Shown here: piece after piece, positions 7,105 to 14,001 of the stretch
Layout of the letters: every line of letters starts with the position of its first letter
How positions within the stretch are numbered: the first letter of the stretch is position 1
Origin: Korarchaeum sp964519515
GTDB taxonomy: Archaea > Korarchaeota > Korarchaeia > Korarchaeales > Korarchaeaceae
Assembly (NCBI GenBank): GCA_964519515.1
Contig: CAZFIJ010000036.1
Coordinates: 1 to 19,130 of the forward strand
Length of the DNA: 19,130 bases
Direction of reading: 5' to 3'
The notes under the pieces: generated by a model
Told to the model about the DNA's origin: nothing
Seen by the model: the letters and a program-made list of their open reading frames with translations, nothing else
The model's database searches: none
Program-made: the position numbers and the translations under genes

Positions 7105-7243
7105 ATCGTGAGGGGCTCGACCATCTTAAGGGAGTATATTCAAGAAATAAAAACGTTGCTGAGGTTTTTTCAAGAGTAAACTGAGGTTTCCATGACGTCC
7201 GCTACTCTAAGACTAGCTTAGTGCTGTGAAGCCGCATATAGTC
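7105..7243. repeat. Duplicated promoter/5'-end segment, copy B (gene remnant)
   Basis: This matches 721-864 in the same orientation. It keeps the start of a coiled-coil gene on the minus strand (ATG at 7124; codons MVEPLTI, compare MVETLTI in the intact copy), but the frame is lost within a few codons, right beside the DUF167 stop codon. It also keeps the AT-rich promoter (AATAAAAACGTTGCTGAGG). It is best read as the 5' stump of a second family member. Nothing else is recognisable between 7070 and 7308. Confidence 0.55.
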
Positions 7244-7308
7244 CATCGGAGGGCCCAATGGCTAAAGGTCGTAAAGTGGTGAAAAACGAATTTTCGTGGT
7301 GATTATTT

Positions 7309-7523
7309 GTGATAGTGGAAGTGAAGAGAGTAGATAATCAGGGAAGGTTAGTTCTACCTAAGAGGTGGAGAGATAGGTGGGTGATGAAGTGGTCCTCATA
7401 GAGCTCGAGGATAGGATAGAGATACTCCCCAAGAGGGAGCCGAATCTCTCACAGTTCTTCGATTTGATAGAGATGGAGATAGAGGAGGATCTGGAGAGGG
7501 AGCTCCTTGAGGGGTTGATATGA
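7309..7523 (+). pseudogene. Frameshifted AbrB-type antitoxin (VapB paralog)
   Basis: From GTG 7309 the frame reads VIVEVKRVDNQGRLVLPKRW, the AbrB-type N-terminus, and then runs to a TAG shortly after 7400. One frame over, starting at the GGTGATGAA in the run TGGGTG (about 7378-7384), it continues GDEVVLIELEDRIEILPKRE then NLSQFFDLIEMEIEEDLERE to a TGA at 7521-7523. That stop overlaps the toxin ATG as ATGA. The total of 215 bases is one short of a whole number of codons, so a single missing base, probably a G, explains it. The paralog at 1616-1834 is 219 bases and in frame. It could be a real mutation, a base-call error, or translational slippage on the G run. Confidence 0.7.
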
Positions 7524-7936
7524 GGTTCATAGATGCCAATGTATTCCTCTATGCTGCGGTTAAACCGAAGGGGGATGCGAGAGGGGAGATACTTGAGAGG
7601 AAGGGGAGGTCGAAGCAGATAATACTAAGGGTCCAGGGAGGAGAGGAAGTCATCACTACAGTCGTTCATATCAGCGAGATCGCGAACATCCTCGAAGCGA
7701 AGGTAAATCTTGAAACCGCTTTAAAATTCATTGAAAACCTGATGTTAGCTGAGAACATCAAGATCCTGCCCGTCCTCTATGAGGATTATCTTTTCTCTCG
7801 CTATGAGGAGAGCTCTCAAGACGTCAGTTTGAACGATGCCCTAGCTTACTTAAAGATGAGAGAGGCTGGCGTCGAGGAAATTTATACCTTCGATAATCAC
7901 TTCAAGAATTTAGACGTCAAGATAGTCCAAGAATGA
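7520..7936 (+). CDS. vapC: PIN-domain toxin (VapC family), paralog of 1198-1623
   Basis: A complete 138-residue PIN-domain protein with acidic residues D5 (MRFIDANVFLYA), E53 (VVHISEIANIL), D106 (VSLNDALAYLKM) and D125 (IYTFDNHFKN). The ATG overlaps the stop of the antitoxin frame (ATGA), the classic coupling of VapBC operons. It aligns end to end with the toxin at 1198-1623, and the Glu-Val-Ile-Thr-Thr-Val-Val-His core is nearly identical. The toxin is intact although its antitoxin reads as frameshifted, which would normally be harmful unless the toxin is weak, the paralogous antitoxin substitutes, or the shift is a sequencing error. The target RNA is unknown. Confidence 0.87.
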   Translation: MRFIDANVFLYAAVKPKGDARGEILERKGRSKQIILRVQGGEEVITTVVHISEIANILEAKVNLETALKFIENLMLAENIKILPVLYEDYLFSRYEESSQDVSLNDALAYLKMREAGVEEIYTFDNHFKNLDVKIVQE

Positions 7937-8072
7937 ATATCTTTTCACTATCATGGAAGTAGATCCCCTATCGAAAAAATAGAGTGAATTACTCCCCGCA
8001 TGAGGAGAGCTTTATCTCTATAGTGCCCGCTCCCATTATTTAAAATCGTAGCGAAATGACTCGGAAAACTCA

Positions 8073-8082
8073 ATATTTAAAT
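8073..8082 (+). promoter_or_regulatory. TATA box of the EVE gene
   Basis: ATATTTAAAT lies 24-33 bases before the ATG at 8106, which implies a leaderless or nearly leaderless message. Confidence 0.5.
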
Positions 8083-8105
8083 TGAAGTAGAGCTCCCCTA
8101 CTCAT

Positions 8106-8549
8106 ATGACTCACTGGCTCTGTATAACTACGCAGGAGAACTGGGAGGTCATAAAGGAGAAGAACGTATGGGGGGTTCCGGAGAGGCACAAGAACGCTAT
8201 ATCGAGAGTGAAGCCGGGGGATCTCCTCTTGATATATGTGAAGCAGAGGAGCGTGGGGAAGGAGGTCGAGGGACCTAAGGTAGTCGCTGTTTACGAAGCA
8301 GTATCGGAGGTATTCAGGGACTCCTCGAGGATATTCAAATCACCTCCGGAGATGGGGAATGAGGCCTTCCCCCTGAGGGTGAGGTTGAAGCCAGTCAAGA
8401 TATTCGAGAGGCCAATCGACTTCAGGGAGCTCATACCCAAATTGAAGTTCATAGAGAACAAGAGGAAGTGGACAGGGCATCTCATGGGAAAAGCTATGAG
8501 GGAAATCCCTGAGGAGGACTTCAAGCTGATAACTGGCTCTTCTAAATGA
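8106..8549 (+). CDS. EVE-domain protein
   Basis: A 147-residue single-domain EVE protein, beginning MTHWLCITTQENWEVIKEKN and with the family core RHKNAISRVKPGDLLLIYVK. PIDFRELIPKLKFIENKRKW and LMGKAMREIPEEDFKLI cover the C-terminal half. EVE domains share the PUA/YTH-like fold and bind modified bases in DNA or RNA; in many prokaryotes they are linked to restriction or other defence functions. The ligand and partner cannot be read from this sequence. No restriction enzyme or methyltransferase gene is adjacent, so it may work alone. Length and ends fit the family, and it follows a vapBC-like pair after a 169-base gap. Confidence 0.88.
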   Translation: MTHWLCITTQENWEVIKEKNVWGVPERHKNAISRVKPGDLLLIYVKQRSVGKEVEGPKVVAVYEAVSEVFRDSSRIFKSPPEMGNEAFPLRVRLKPVKIFERPIDFRELIPKLKFIENKRKWTGHLMGKAMREIPEEDFKLITGSSK

Positions 8550-8834
8550 GCATACTCTAGGGCCCAATCCTTCGTTAGCGAGAAGTGGTTAGTCTCAGAG
8601 ATTTAAGTCATCGATATCATTTTGTGATCTTATACCTCACTGAAGCGGCCGTATTCATTTCCCCTGCTCTTTCCTCTCGATTTAAGCCATGCCTCAGATA
8701 CCTGGATAAGGATCGCTCGAAGATAAGTCGTTAATATACTCATTCAGCGGACGTAGGGACTACAGTAATAGGCTTCCTAATACTGTTAGCGGGCTTAATC
8801 GGTTTTCGGAGGAGTTATTGAGGGGTTTAGCTCA
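8550..8834. other. Gap without an intact gene; a possible membrane-peptide remnant
   Basis: No open frame of useful length is present. One plus-strand stretch (about 8758-8813) translates as GTTVIGFLILLAGLIGF, a convincing membrane helix, followed by RRSY and a stop. It has no start codon or upstream gene, so it may be the C-terminal anchor of a lost gene. No RNA gene is evident. Confidence 0.25.
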
Positions 8835-8868
8835 CTCTCAATTTGAGAGTTCCGTATGAGATTATAAG
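8835..8868 (+). promoter_or_regulatory. Perfect palindrome plus TATA box of the 8901-9813 operon
   Basis: CTCTCAATTTGAGAG (8835-8849) has perfect 7-base arms around a central T. ATTATAAG (8861-8868) follows 12 bases later and lies 40 bases before the ATG at 8901. The same element, with one arm mismatch, controls the gene at 2074. Because this operon encodes a winged-helix protein, autoregulation through this site is the simplest hypothesis. Confidence 0.62.
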
Positions 8869-8900
8869 ATACCTCTTTTCTTGACTATAGGGGTGTAGCT

Positions 8901-9506
8901 ATGGGGAGTGATATCGAGGACGTAGTTAATTTGGGGGAGTTCGCGAAGAGGCTCAGAGTTTACTTCAGCACTGCTTCTATGGGCATATCCTTCCTCATCT
9001 ACGGAGCGATCTTCGGGGGCTATTGGTTGACCATCTTCTCCATCGGCTCTCTCTACGAATCCTCTTGGATCTTCATAGTGGGGGCGCTGGGCTGCATCCC
9101 CTTAGCGTTCCTCTGCGCGTTCTTAATAGCAAAGACAGTCCCCGGAATCAAGAGGGATAGGATACCTCACGAGGGAGTCAGGTGGGTGTTCTCCTTCATG
9201 ATACCTATTGCTGCAGTTGTGATCATCGGCTCCCTCTACAGAGTGCCTTTTTCCATCTGGTACGCAGCTTTAGGGGCCTCGCTCCTCTTAGTCCACTTCT
9301 TAGTAGAGAGGCCCTTGATATCAGCGGGCTTCCTAAAAGCTAAGCCGTTCCTCGCCGCTTCCATCCCTATGTTACTGAGCTTCCCAGCTCTGCTCTCACT
9401 ACCCCCTGGCTTAGACTCCGTAGCGGCCTTAGGCCTCTGCCTCTTGTTCTACTCCTCAGCGGGGGTATACGCGCTTGCGAGAGCAGCGAGACTCTTCTCA
9501 GAGTGA
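8901..9506 (+). CDS. Polytopic membrane protein in an operon with a winged-helix regulator
   Basis: A 201-residue protein with a charged N-terminus (MGSDIEDVVNLGEFAKRLRV) and about six hydrophobic segments (for example ISFLIYGAIFGGYWL near residue 29, WIFIVGALGCIPLAFLC near 57, and FSFMIPIAAVVIIGSLY near 96). No transport or enzyme motif is recognised. GGGGTG before the ATG is a fair ribosome site. The end of the gene overlaps the start of the winged-helix gene by about 32 bases, so the two proteins are almost certainly coexpressed. A membrane protein paired with a small DNA-binding regulator suggests sensing or self-limited expression, which remains an inference. Confidence 0.78.
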   Translation: MGSDIEDVVNLGEFAKRLRVYFSTASMGISFLIYGAIFGGYWLTIFSIGSLYESSWIFIVGALGCIPLAFLCAFLIAKTVPGIKRDRIPHEGVRWVFSFMIPIAAVVIIGSLYRVPFSIWYAALGASLLLVHFLVERPLISAGFLKAKPFLAASIPMLLSFPALLSLPPGLDSVAALGLCLLFYSSAGVYALARAARLFSE

Positions 9507-9813
9507 TATCCCCCTCTACCTCGAGAAGCTCGACTCCGTGCTCATGAACCCAAAGAGGTTCATGATAGCCACTCTCCTCTACGTCTTAGGCCCTAAGAGC
9601 GTAGGAGATATAGCTAAATCCTTGAACTTGAGCTTGGGAGATGTAGATAATCACTTGAGGAGGATGAAGAGAGAGGGATATGTCGAGCTCAGGAAGACGC
9701 TCACATTGAAGGGGCCCAGGGTCTTCGCGAAACTGACCGCTAAGGGGATCGAGGAGTACGAGAAGCTAGTGGATGATCTCAGGGGCCTCTTATCCGGAGT
9801 AGGGGCCGATTAG
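9475..9813 (+). CDS. Winged-helix transcriptional regulator
   Basis: A protein of up to 112 residues with a clear winged helix-turn-helix. LEKLDSVLMNPKRFMIATLL forms helix 1, KSVGDIAKSLNLSLGDVDNH the helix-turn-helix with recognition helix, and GYVELRKTLTLKGPRVFAKL the wing, followed by TAKGIEEYEKLVDDL, a helix often used for dimerisation. This is the one-domain winged-helix type frequent in archaea. The TTG at 9475 is the only start upstream of the domain in this frame; GTG 9538 would cut helix 1. It lies in an operon with the membrane protein at 8901 and may bind the palindromes at 8835 and 2006. Confidence 0.85.
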   Translation: MREQRDSSQSDIPLYLEKLDSVLMNPKRFMIATLLYVLGPKSVGDIAKSLNLSLGDVDNHLRRMKREGYVELRKTLTLKGPRVFAKLTAKGIEEYEKLVDDLRGLLSGVGAD

Positions 9814-9878
9814 AGGGACCTCAAGTAGCTCCTCGAACGTAAAGCTCAGGGGCATATCCCACGAGCGACCAACTTACT

Positions 9879-9891
9879 CTTTTTAACTTTA
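9879..9891 (+). promoter_or_regulatory. TATA-like box of the TenA gene
   Basis: CTTTTTAACTTTA precedes the ATG at 9932 by about 45-50 bases. GGAGGTGAG (9917-9925) is a strong ribosome site shortly before that ATG. Confidence 0.45.
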
Positions 9892-9931
9892 TCAGTTAGC
9901 CGTAGATCCCCTCGGGGGAGGTGAGCGAGGG

Positions 9932-10597
9932 ATGGCCTTCAGCGAGTCCTTGTGGCGGAGTATAGAGGGCATATTCACTAAGATACTCGAGCACCCGTTC
10001 CTGAAGGGATTGACGGATGGGACGCTCGATGAGGAAGCTTTCCGATTCTACGTAATTCAAGATGCCCTCTACTTGCGGGACTTCGCCCGTGGATTGGCTA
10101 TACTCGGAGCCAAAGCGCCTGAGGACGATTGGCTCATCATGTTCTGCGAGCACGCGAGGGATGCGATCGTCGTGGAGCGGGCCTTACACGAGAGCTTCTT
10201 CCGGGAGTGGGGCTTATCGGATGAGGAAGTTTACAGCACACCTATGGCACCGACTAACTTGCTCTACACGAGTTACTTGCTCAGGGTAGCTTACGAGCGA
10301 CCTTTTCACGAGGGCATCGGTGCTTTCCTGCCCTGTTACTGGATTTACCTAGAGGTCGGTAGGGCCCTCGAGTCGAGGGGCTCCCCGAACCCGCTCTATC
10401 GACGCTGGATCGAGACTTACTCGAGCGTTGAATTCGAGGCCGTAGTCCGGAGAGTGATCGCTGCCGCTGATGAGATCGCTGAGACACTGACTGATGAGCA
10501 AAGGGAGGCGATGAGGCGTCACTTCATCACGACGAGTAAGATGGAATGGATGTTCTGGGATATGGGCTTTCGCAAGGAGGTTTGGGCCATTCAGTAA
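9932..10597 (+). CDS. tenA: TenA-type thiaminase II / aminopyrimidine aminohydrolase
   Basis: A 221-residue all-helical TenA/THI-4 family protein of typical length. Residues D44 (YVIQDALYLRDF), C135 (GAFLPCYWIYLEVG) and E205 (TSKMEWMFWDMG) match the positions of the catalytic Asp, Cys and Glu of Bacillus subtilis TenA. The enzyme hydrolyses 4-amino-5-aminomethyl-2-methylpyrimidine in the thiamine salvage pathway and can also split thiamine. No other thiamine gene is adjacent, so the gene probably works as a stand-alone salvage enzyme. Codon use is odd: 12 of 19 arginines are CGN, while neighbouring genes use AGA/AGG almost exclusively. This points to recent acquisition. The good ribosome site supports the ATG at 9932. 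Confidence 0.92.
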   Translation: MAFSESLWRSIEGIFTKILEHPFLKGLTDGTLDEEAFRFYVIQDALYLRDFARGLAILGAKAPEDDWLIMFCEHARDAIVVERALHESFFREWGLSDEEVYSTPMAPTNLLYTSYLLRVAYERPFHEGIGAFLPCYWIYLEVGRALESRGSPNPLYRRWIETYSSVEFEAVVRRVIAAADEIAETLTDEQREAMRRHFITTSKMEWMFWDMGFRKEVWAIQ

Positions 10598-11296
10598 ATT
10601 TTAGGAACATGGGGGTGCTCGAGTCTATCACCTCAGTGAGTCGGCGGAACTGAGGATTGAAGCGTCTCTGTGCGAGATTAGGGCTCTAGGATGAGGCGGG
10701 CTTTCGGGCGGTATCATCGAGTCCCCAGGGGCAGAGATCCGAGTGATGAGATCTACTACAGCATCAGATGGTCGAGTCAGTTGACGCTGAGGGATCCGAG
10801 CATCAGTTAGATCTCACGAGACTACTATAAACTCGATAGGTGATGAGCCCGTCGAACGATCGAGAGAAGCTATCGAGAGGCCCTATTCGTCCGGGGACCT
10901 TATGCCGGATCGTCGAGAGCGTCCCGGAGGAGTAGTTCAACTGAGCTCCAGTGCCCAGCTCGAGGGCAGTATCTCGAGGAGCGGTGTATCAAGGGATCTA
11001 TGGGGCAACTGAGCGTACGATCTCACTTCACGTGATCTCACGCCAGTCGGGCTGCCCTCAGGATGCGTTCGTGAGCAGAGTTCATCCGGAGAGAGGCCCT
11101 CCGATAGCTATTATAGGAGCTCAGTGCGAGCGCTCCCTTCTGATCCCCGTCGATCCGCTCGATGCACCTCTGAAGAACTTGAGGGCGGGAGTCAGCGGAT
11201 GGGGAGTGCATGGGGAAGTCCCCTCGAGTCCCATGCGATTGATAGTTTCATAGAGACGATCTAATGTGTAGATGAGCTCTTCTTTGAGTCTGAGTC
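10598..11296. other. GC-rich gap of about 700 bases with no recognisable gene
   Basis: The segment keeps the GC-rich, CGA/TCGA-laden composition of the TenA gene. The best frame on the plus strand reads PSNDREKLSRGPIRPGTLCR (from about 10847), meets TAG and TGA near 10935, then stays open from GTG 10951 to 11253 (100 codons, including ISRQSGCPQDAFVSRVHPER and RSLLIPVDPLDAPLKNL). The minus strand also has open stretches, as GC-rich DNA often does. I recognise no family and no tRNA, rRNA, SRP or RNase P signature. A decayed gene that arrived with tenA is possible, as is an unidentified structured RNA. Confidence 0.3.
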
Positions 11297-11393
11297 CTTA
11301 AAAATCCTTAGAGCCCGAGTTAGATCATTGCAATGAGGTAGTTGAGCTCGAGTCATGCTCTCAGCAGCGACCACCAGTTTTATTAATTTTTCA

Positions 11394-12311
11394 ATGGGAG
11401 TGGGAGCGTTGAGGATAGCGAGGCTCTACACATTCGAGATGGAGTTCAGAGAGAGGGCTAAGCTCCCCAGGTGGAAGGGGAATTTGATAAGGGGAGCTAT
11501 TGGGATGCACTTAATGAGGAAGTTCTGCTTATCAGATGGGGATTGTCTTAACTGCAGTCTGATTTTTAAGTGCCCCTACGGTTACCTCTACGAGACGCCA
11601 TCTAAAGGCTTAGTGCTCAGGAAGATAAGCGGTTTCACTAAGCCTTACGTTATAAAGCCTCCAGATGAGAAAACTGATTTCTCAGAGGGCGAAGAGCTCA
11701 AGTTCTCTGTAGTGCTCTTCGGGGACTCAGCTAAGTTCGAGAAGCAGCTACTCTCAGCTGTCTTGGAGATGGGGAGGAGGGGGTTAGGTACTAAGGAGAG
11801 GAGGGGCAAGCTAGAGCTTAAGAGAGCTTGCGTAGAGAACCCATTCCTCAGGATGAAGGGCATCCTTTACGAGGGAGATTTATACGATTCTGATGTCTGG
11901 ATAAGCACTAAGGATATATCTAGGAGGATTGGGAATACTTTCATGCTCAGATTCATCACTCCTTTCAGGTTAGTCAGGAATGGAGATCTCGTTAAAGATC
12001 TGGAGTTCAGGAACCTCTTCCCCTTCATGCTCAGGAAGTACTCAGCTATGATGCAGCAATACGTAGGGTCTCTAGATATAGATGTGAAGAGGGCCCTAGG
12101 GGAGAGCTTGGGGGTTAAGCTCAGGGGGGAGAGGGTTAAGGAAGTCGCATTCAGATATAAGGGTGAGGATCAAATCTTCCTCTCGGGAGATTTAGTTTAC
12201 TCAGGGGGAGTATCTCTGCACGTGAGGAGGCCCCTCTTATTCTGCCAGCTCTCCCATATAGGGAAGAGGAGCAGCTTCGGGTTCGGTTGGTATGAGGTGA
12301 TATCTGTCTGA
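11394..12311 (+). CDS. Stand-alone Cas6-like protein (CRISPR Cas6 C-terminal family)
   Basis: A protein of about 305 residues. The N-terminal part has a four-cysteine cluster (KFCLSDGDCLNCSLIFKCPY, C-x5-C-x2-C-x5-C), probably a zinc site, after KLPRWKGNLIRGAIG. The middle has FSVVLFGDSAKF and EMGRRGLGTKERRGKLEL. The C-terminus ends in a glycine-rich loop (SHIGKRSSFGFGWYEVI) like that of Cas6-family RNA-processing proteins. Cas6 cuts CRISPR precursor RNA, but no repeats and no other cas genes are in this window. Related solo proteins may have another RNA role. Start is ATG 11394 or TTG 11409 (MRIARLYTFEMEF); an ATG at 11355 lies before a TATA-like TTTTATTAA and is unlikely. Arginine codons are back to AGA/AGG. 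Confidence 0.72.
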   Translation: MGVGALRIARLYTFEMEFRERAKLPRWKGNLIRGAIGMHLMRKFCLSDGDCLNCSLIFKCPYGYLYETPSKGLVLRKISGFTKPYVIKPPDEKTDFSEGEELKFSVVLFGDSAKFEKQLLSAVLEMGRRGLGTKERRGKLELKRACVENPFLRMKGILYEGDLYDSDVWISTKDISRRIGNTFMLRFITPFRLVRNGDLVKDLEFRNLFPFMLRKYSAMMQQYVGSLDIDVKRALGESLGVKLRGERVKEVAFRYKGEDQIFLSGDLVYSGGVSLHVRRPLLFCQLSHIGKRSSFGFGWYEVISV

Positions 12312-12342
12312 AATCCCTCAAAATAAAGATCAGCCATATGAA

Positions 12343-12377
12343 AAAGTTGCAACTTTAAAGGGCAATAATTATTTAAG
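12343..12377 (+). promoter_or_regulatory. 14-base perfect palindrome and TATA-like box
   Basis: AAAGTTGCAACTTT (12343-12356) is its own reverse complement. It is followed by the TATA-like AATTATTTAAG (about 12367-12377), roughly 30 bases before the ATG at 12405 of the DUF996-like pseudogene. The position just upstream of the TATA box suggests an operator. Confidence 0.45.
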
Positions 12378-12404
12378 GTAACCTCTCAGGTGATAGCTGA
12401 GGTA

Positions 12405-13295
12405 ATGCTAAGATCCGATCTCAAGAGTAGCAGAAGTCTGAGTGAGATTTTATCTTTACTTCTAGCATTAAGTTCCCTTTCTATCATTCCAATACCACTG
12501 CTTGGGATCTTCTCACTATTTCTGGGTATTTCCCTTCTTCTATCTGGCGTCAGAATTCTCTCTAAGTATTACTCTGAGATTGGGATATTCAGAAACCTCT
12601 TGCGTGGTTTCGCGTTATGGGTAGCCAATGTTAATAGAGGTTTTATCCCTCTCAGTGCTTCAACCCTTAAGCCTTTTGATATTTTCCTCCTCTTGCTCCT
12701 GATTTTAGTGATACATTTTGAGGCGAATAGGTTAGGGTATTGGTCCACTCATTATGTATCGGATACTCTGAGTGAATATTTAGATTACGTGCTGACGATA
12801 TTCTTCAGCGTATTGTTGCTACTGATATTTAGTATTCCTCTTTATGCTCCCGCCTCAAGGCATCGCGTCGACGATTGCATTGATCCTTTCCTCTCTCATA
12901 ATCGCATCAATCCTCTTCTCGATGATGCTGAGGGATCCTTTCTATAAACTATCATTCTTCATGGGAGTTCTGACTATTGCGATGATCCTCTGCTTCTCGA
13001 TAGCAGGCCTCTCCCCAAATTTCAGAATTATCTCTCTTATCTTAGCTACCTTGGCATCCTTAACGCTACCCCTACTCGGGCCCTCTACTTCGATGATGCC
13101 TTCAGCCTTCTAGCTGTTAAAACGGGCAAGAGGTCCTTCAGAGTCGCTGGATGGTTGCTAGCAGGAGTAATAGAGCTCTCGATTCTCAATGTAATTGGGA
13201 CTCTCATAGTGATGCCTATAGCTTGGATCATCGCTTCCCTTGCTTTTCTTAAACTGAAGGAAGTTAAAAGTGTGAAGCCTCAAACAATTAATTAA
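12405..13295 (+). pseudogene. DUF996-family membrane protein, split by two frameshifts
   Basis: The N-terminal part (from ATG 12405, after GAGGT) reads LSIIPIPLLGIFSLFLGISL then VRILSKYYSEIGIFRNLLRG, as in archaeal DUF996 proteins. Near 12840 the sensible frame moves by one: IALILSSLIIASILFSMMLR then DPFYKLSFFMGVLTIAMIL. Around 13060-13090 it moves back to the first frame: YFDDAFSLLAVKTGKRSFRV then IGTLIVMPIAWIIASLAFLK, ending at a TAA at 13293-13295. The final motif (AG-L---IG-L-----AW----AF--L) is the DUF996 C-terminus. The two shifts cancel, so either the gene recently decayed or two base errors are present. Function of the family is unknown; it is a multi-pass membrane protein. The pieces at 12390-12947 and 12844-13113 are not separate genes. 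Confidence 0.65.
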
Positions 13296-13524
13296 AGTGC
13301 TAAATTTAAGATCCCCCATCATTCAGCGTCGGATCTCAATTTTAGTTTCCTTCTCCAACTGAAGCTCCTTTCGGGATTCTGAGATAGCCTGTAACTGTGT
13401 AACTCAGCTCATAGAGGTCTGAAGTATTTCCCCCGAATAAGCTTATGAAGATCGATGGGAGGAGTTATTTGAGGGTTGTGAGGCTCATACCTAAAAATTT
13501 TTATTTATTCCACTACCTCACTCG

Positions 13525-14001
13525 ATGAGCATGCAGCCCAAAGTTCTCTCCTTCGGACGTATTCTCTTCGTTATTTTATCTATAGCAGAAACTATTCTTT
13601 TATATCTACTACAATAGGCTACTAGATGCTATACTATGGATCTTACTGGCAGCTATGGTATTAGCGCCTAGGAGGCCAGTAGAGGGAAAGTCTATAAAAC
13701 TTGAGAAGCATTTCTTACTGCGGCCCCGGGGAGAAGGTGAGAATCCTCGCGAAAATTAGTGATGAGGTTTTTAGAGAGGAACTTCAAGGTCTTTATTGAT
13801 GGGAATGAAGTTGAAATAGAGGGATTCAGGGCTTCTGGCTCAAATTATGAGTTTGAGGTAAGGGCCCCTTCCGAAGTAGGAAGTCATTCAGCTGTCGTTG
13901 AGGCTGGAGTTGGCTTGAAGCGTGATTTCGACTCTCTCGAGATATTAGTTACGACTGAAAGCCCCGCCTTTCAAGGTGGGGATGGAAAAAAGCTCATATA
14001 A
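13525..14001 (+). pseudogene. Decayed membrane protein with an Ig-like domain, ended by the IS-like element
   Basis: From ATG 13525 (TATA-like TTTTTATTTA at 13498-13507) the frame encodes MSMQPKVLSFGRILFVILSI, a membrane segment, to a TAG at 13615. One frame over it continues NRLLDAILWILLAAMVLAPR (second segment). A further shift gives VRILAKISDE from GTG 13737, and the last piece from about 13762 gives RNFKVFIDGNEVEIEGFRAS then YEFEVRAPSEVGSHSAVVE, a typical beta-sandwich. At least three frameshifts are present. The final residues before TAA 13999-14001 (ESPAFQGGDGKKLI) are encoded by the hairpin of the IS-like element, so the natural 3' end was lost to insertion. The 80-codon frame 13759-14001 is only the tail of this fossil. 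Confidence 0.55.

Noticed and set aside
13759..14001. Independent 80-codon gene
   Set aside because: Its upstream part continues in other frames and its last residues come from the IS hairpin, so it is the tail of a pseudogene.
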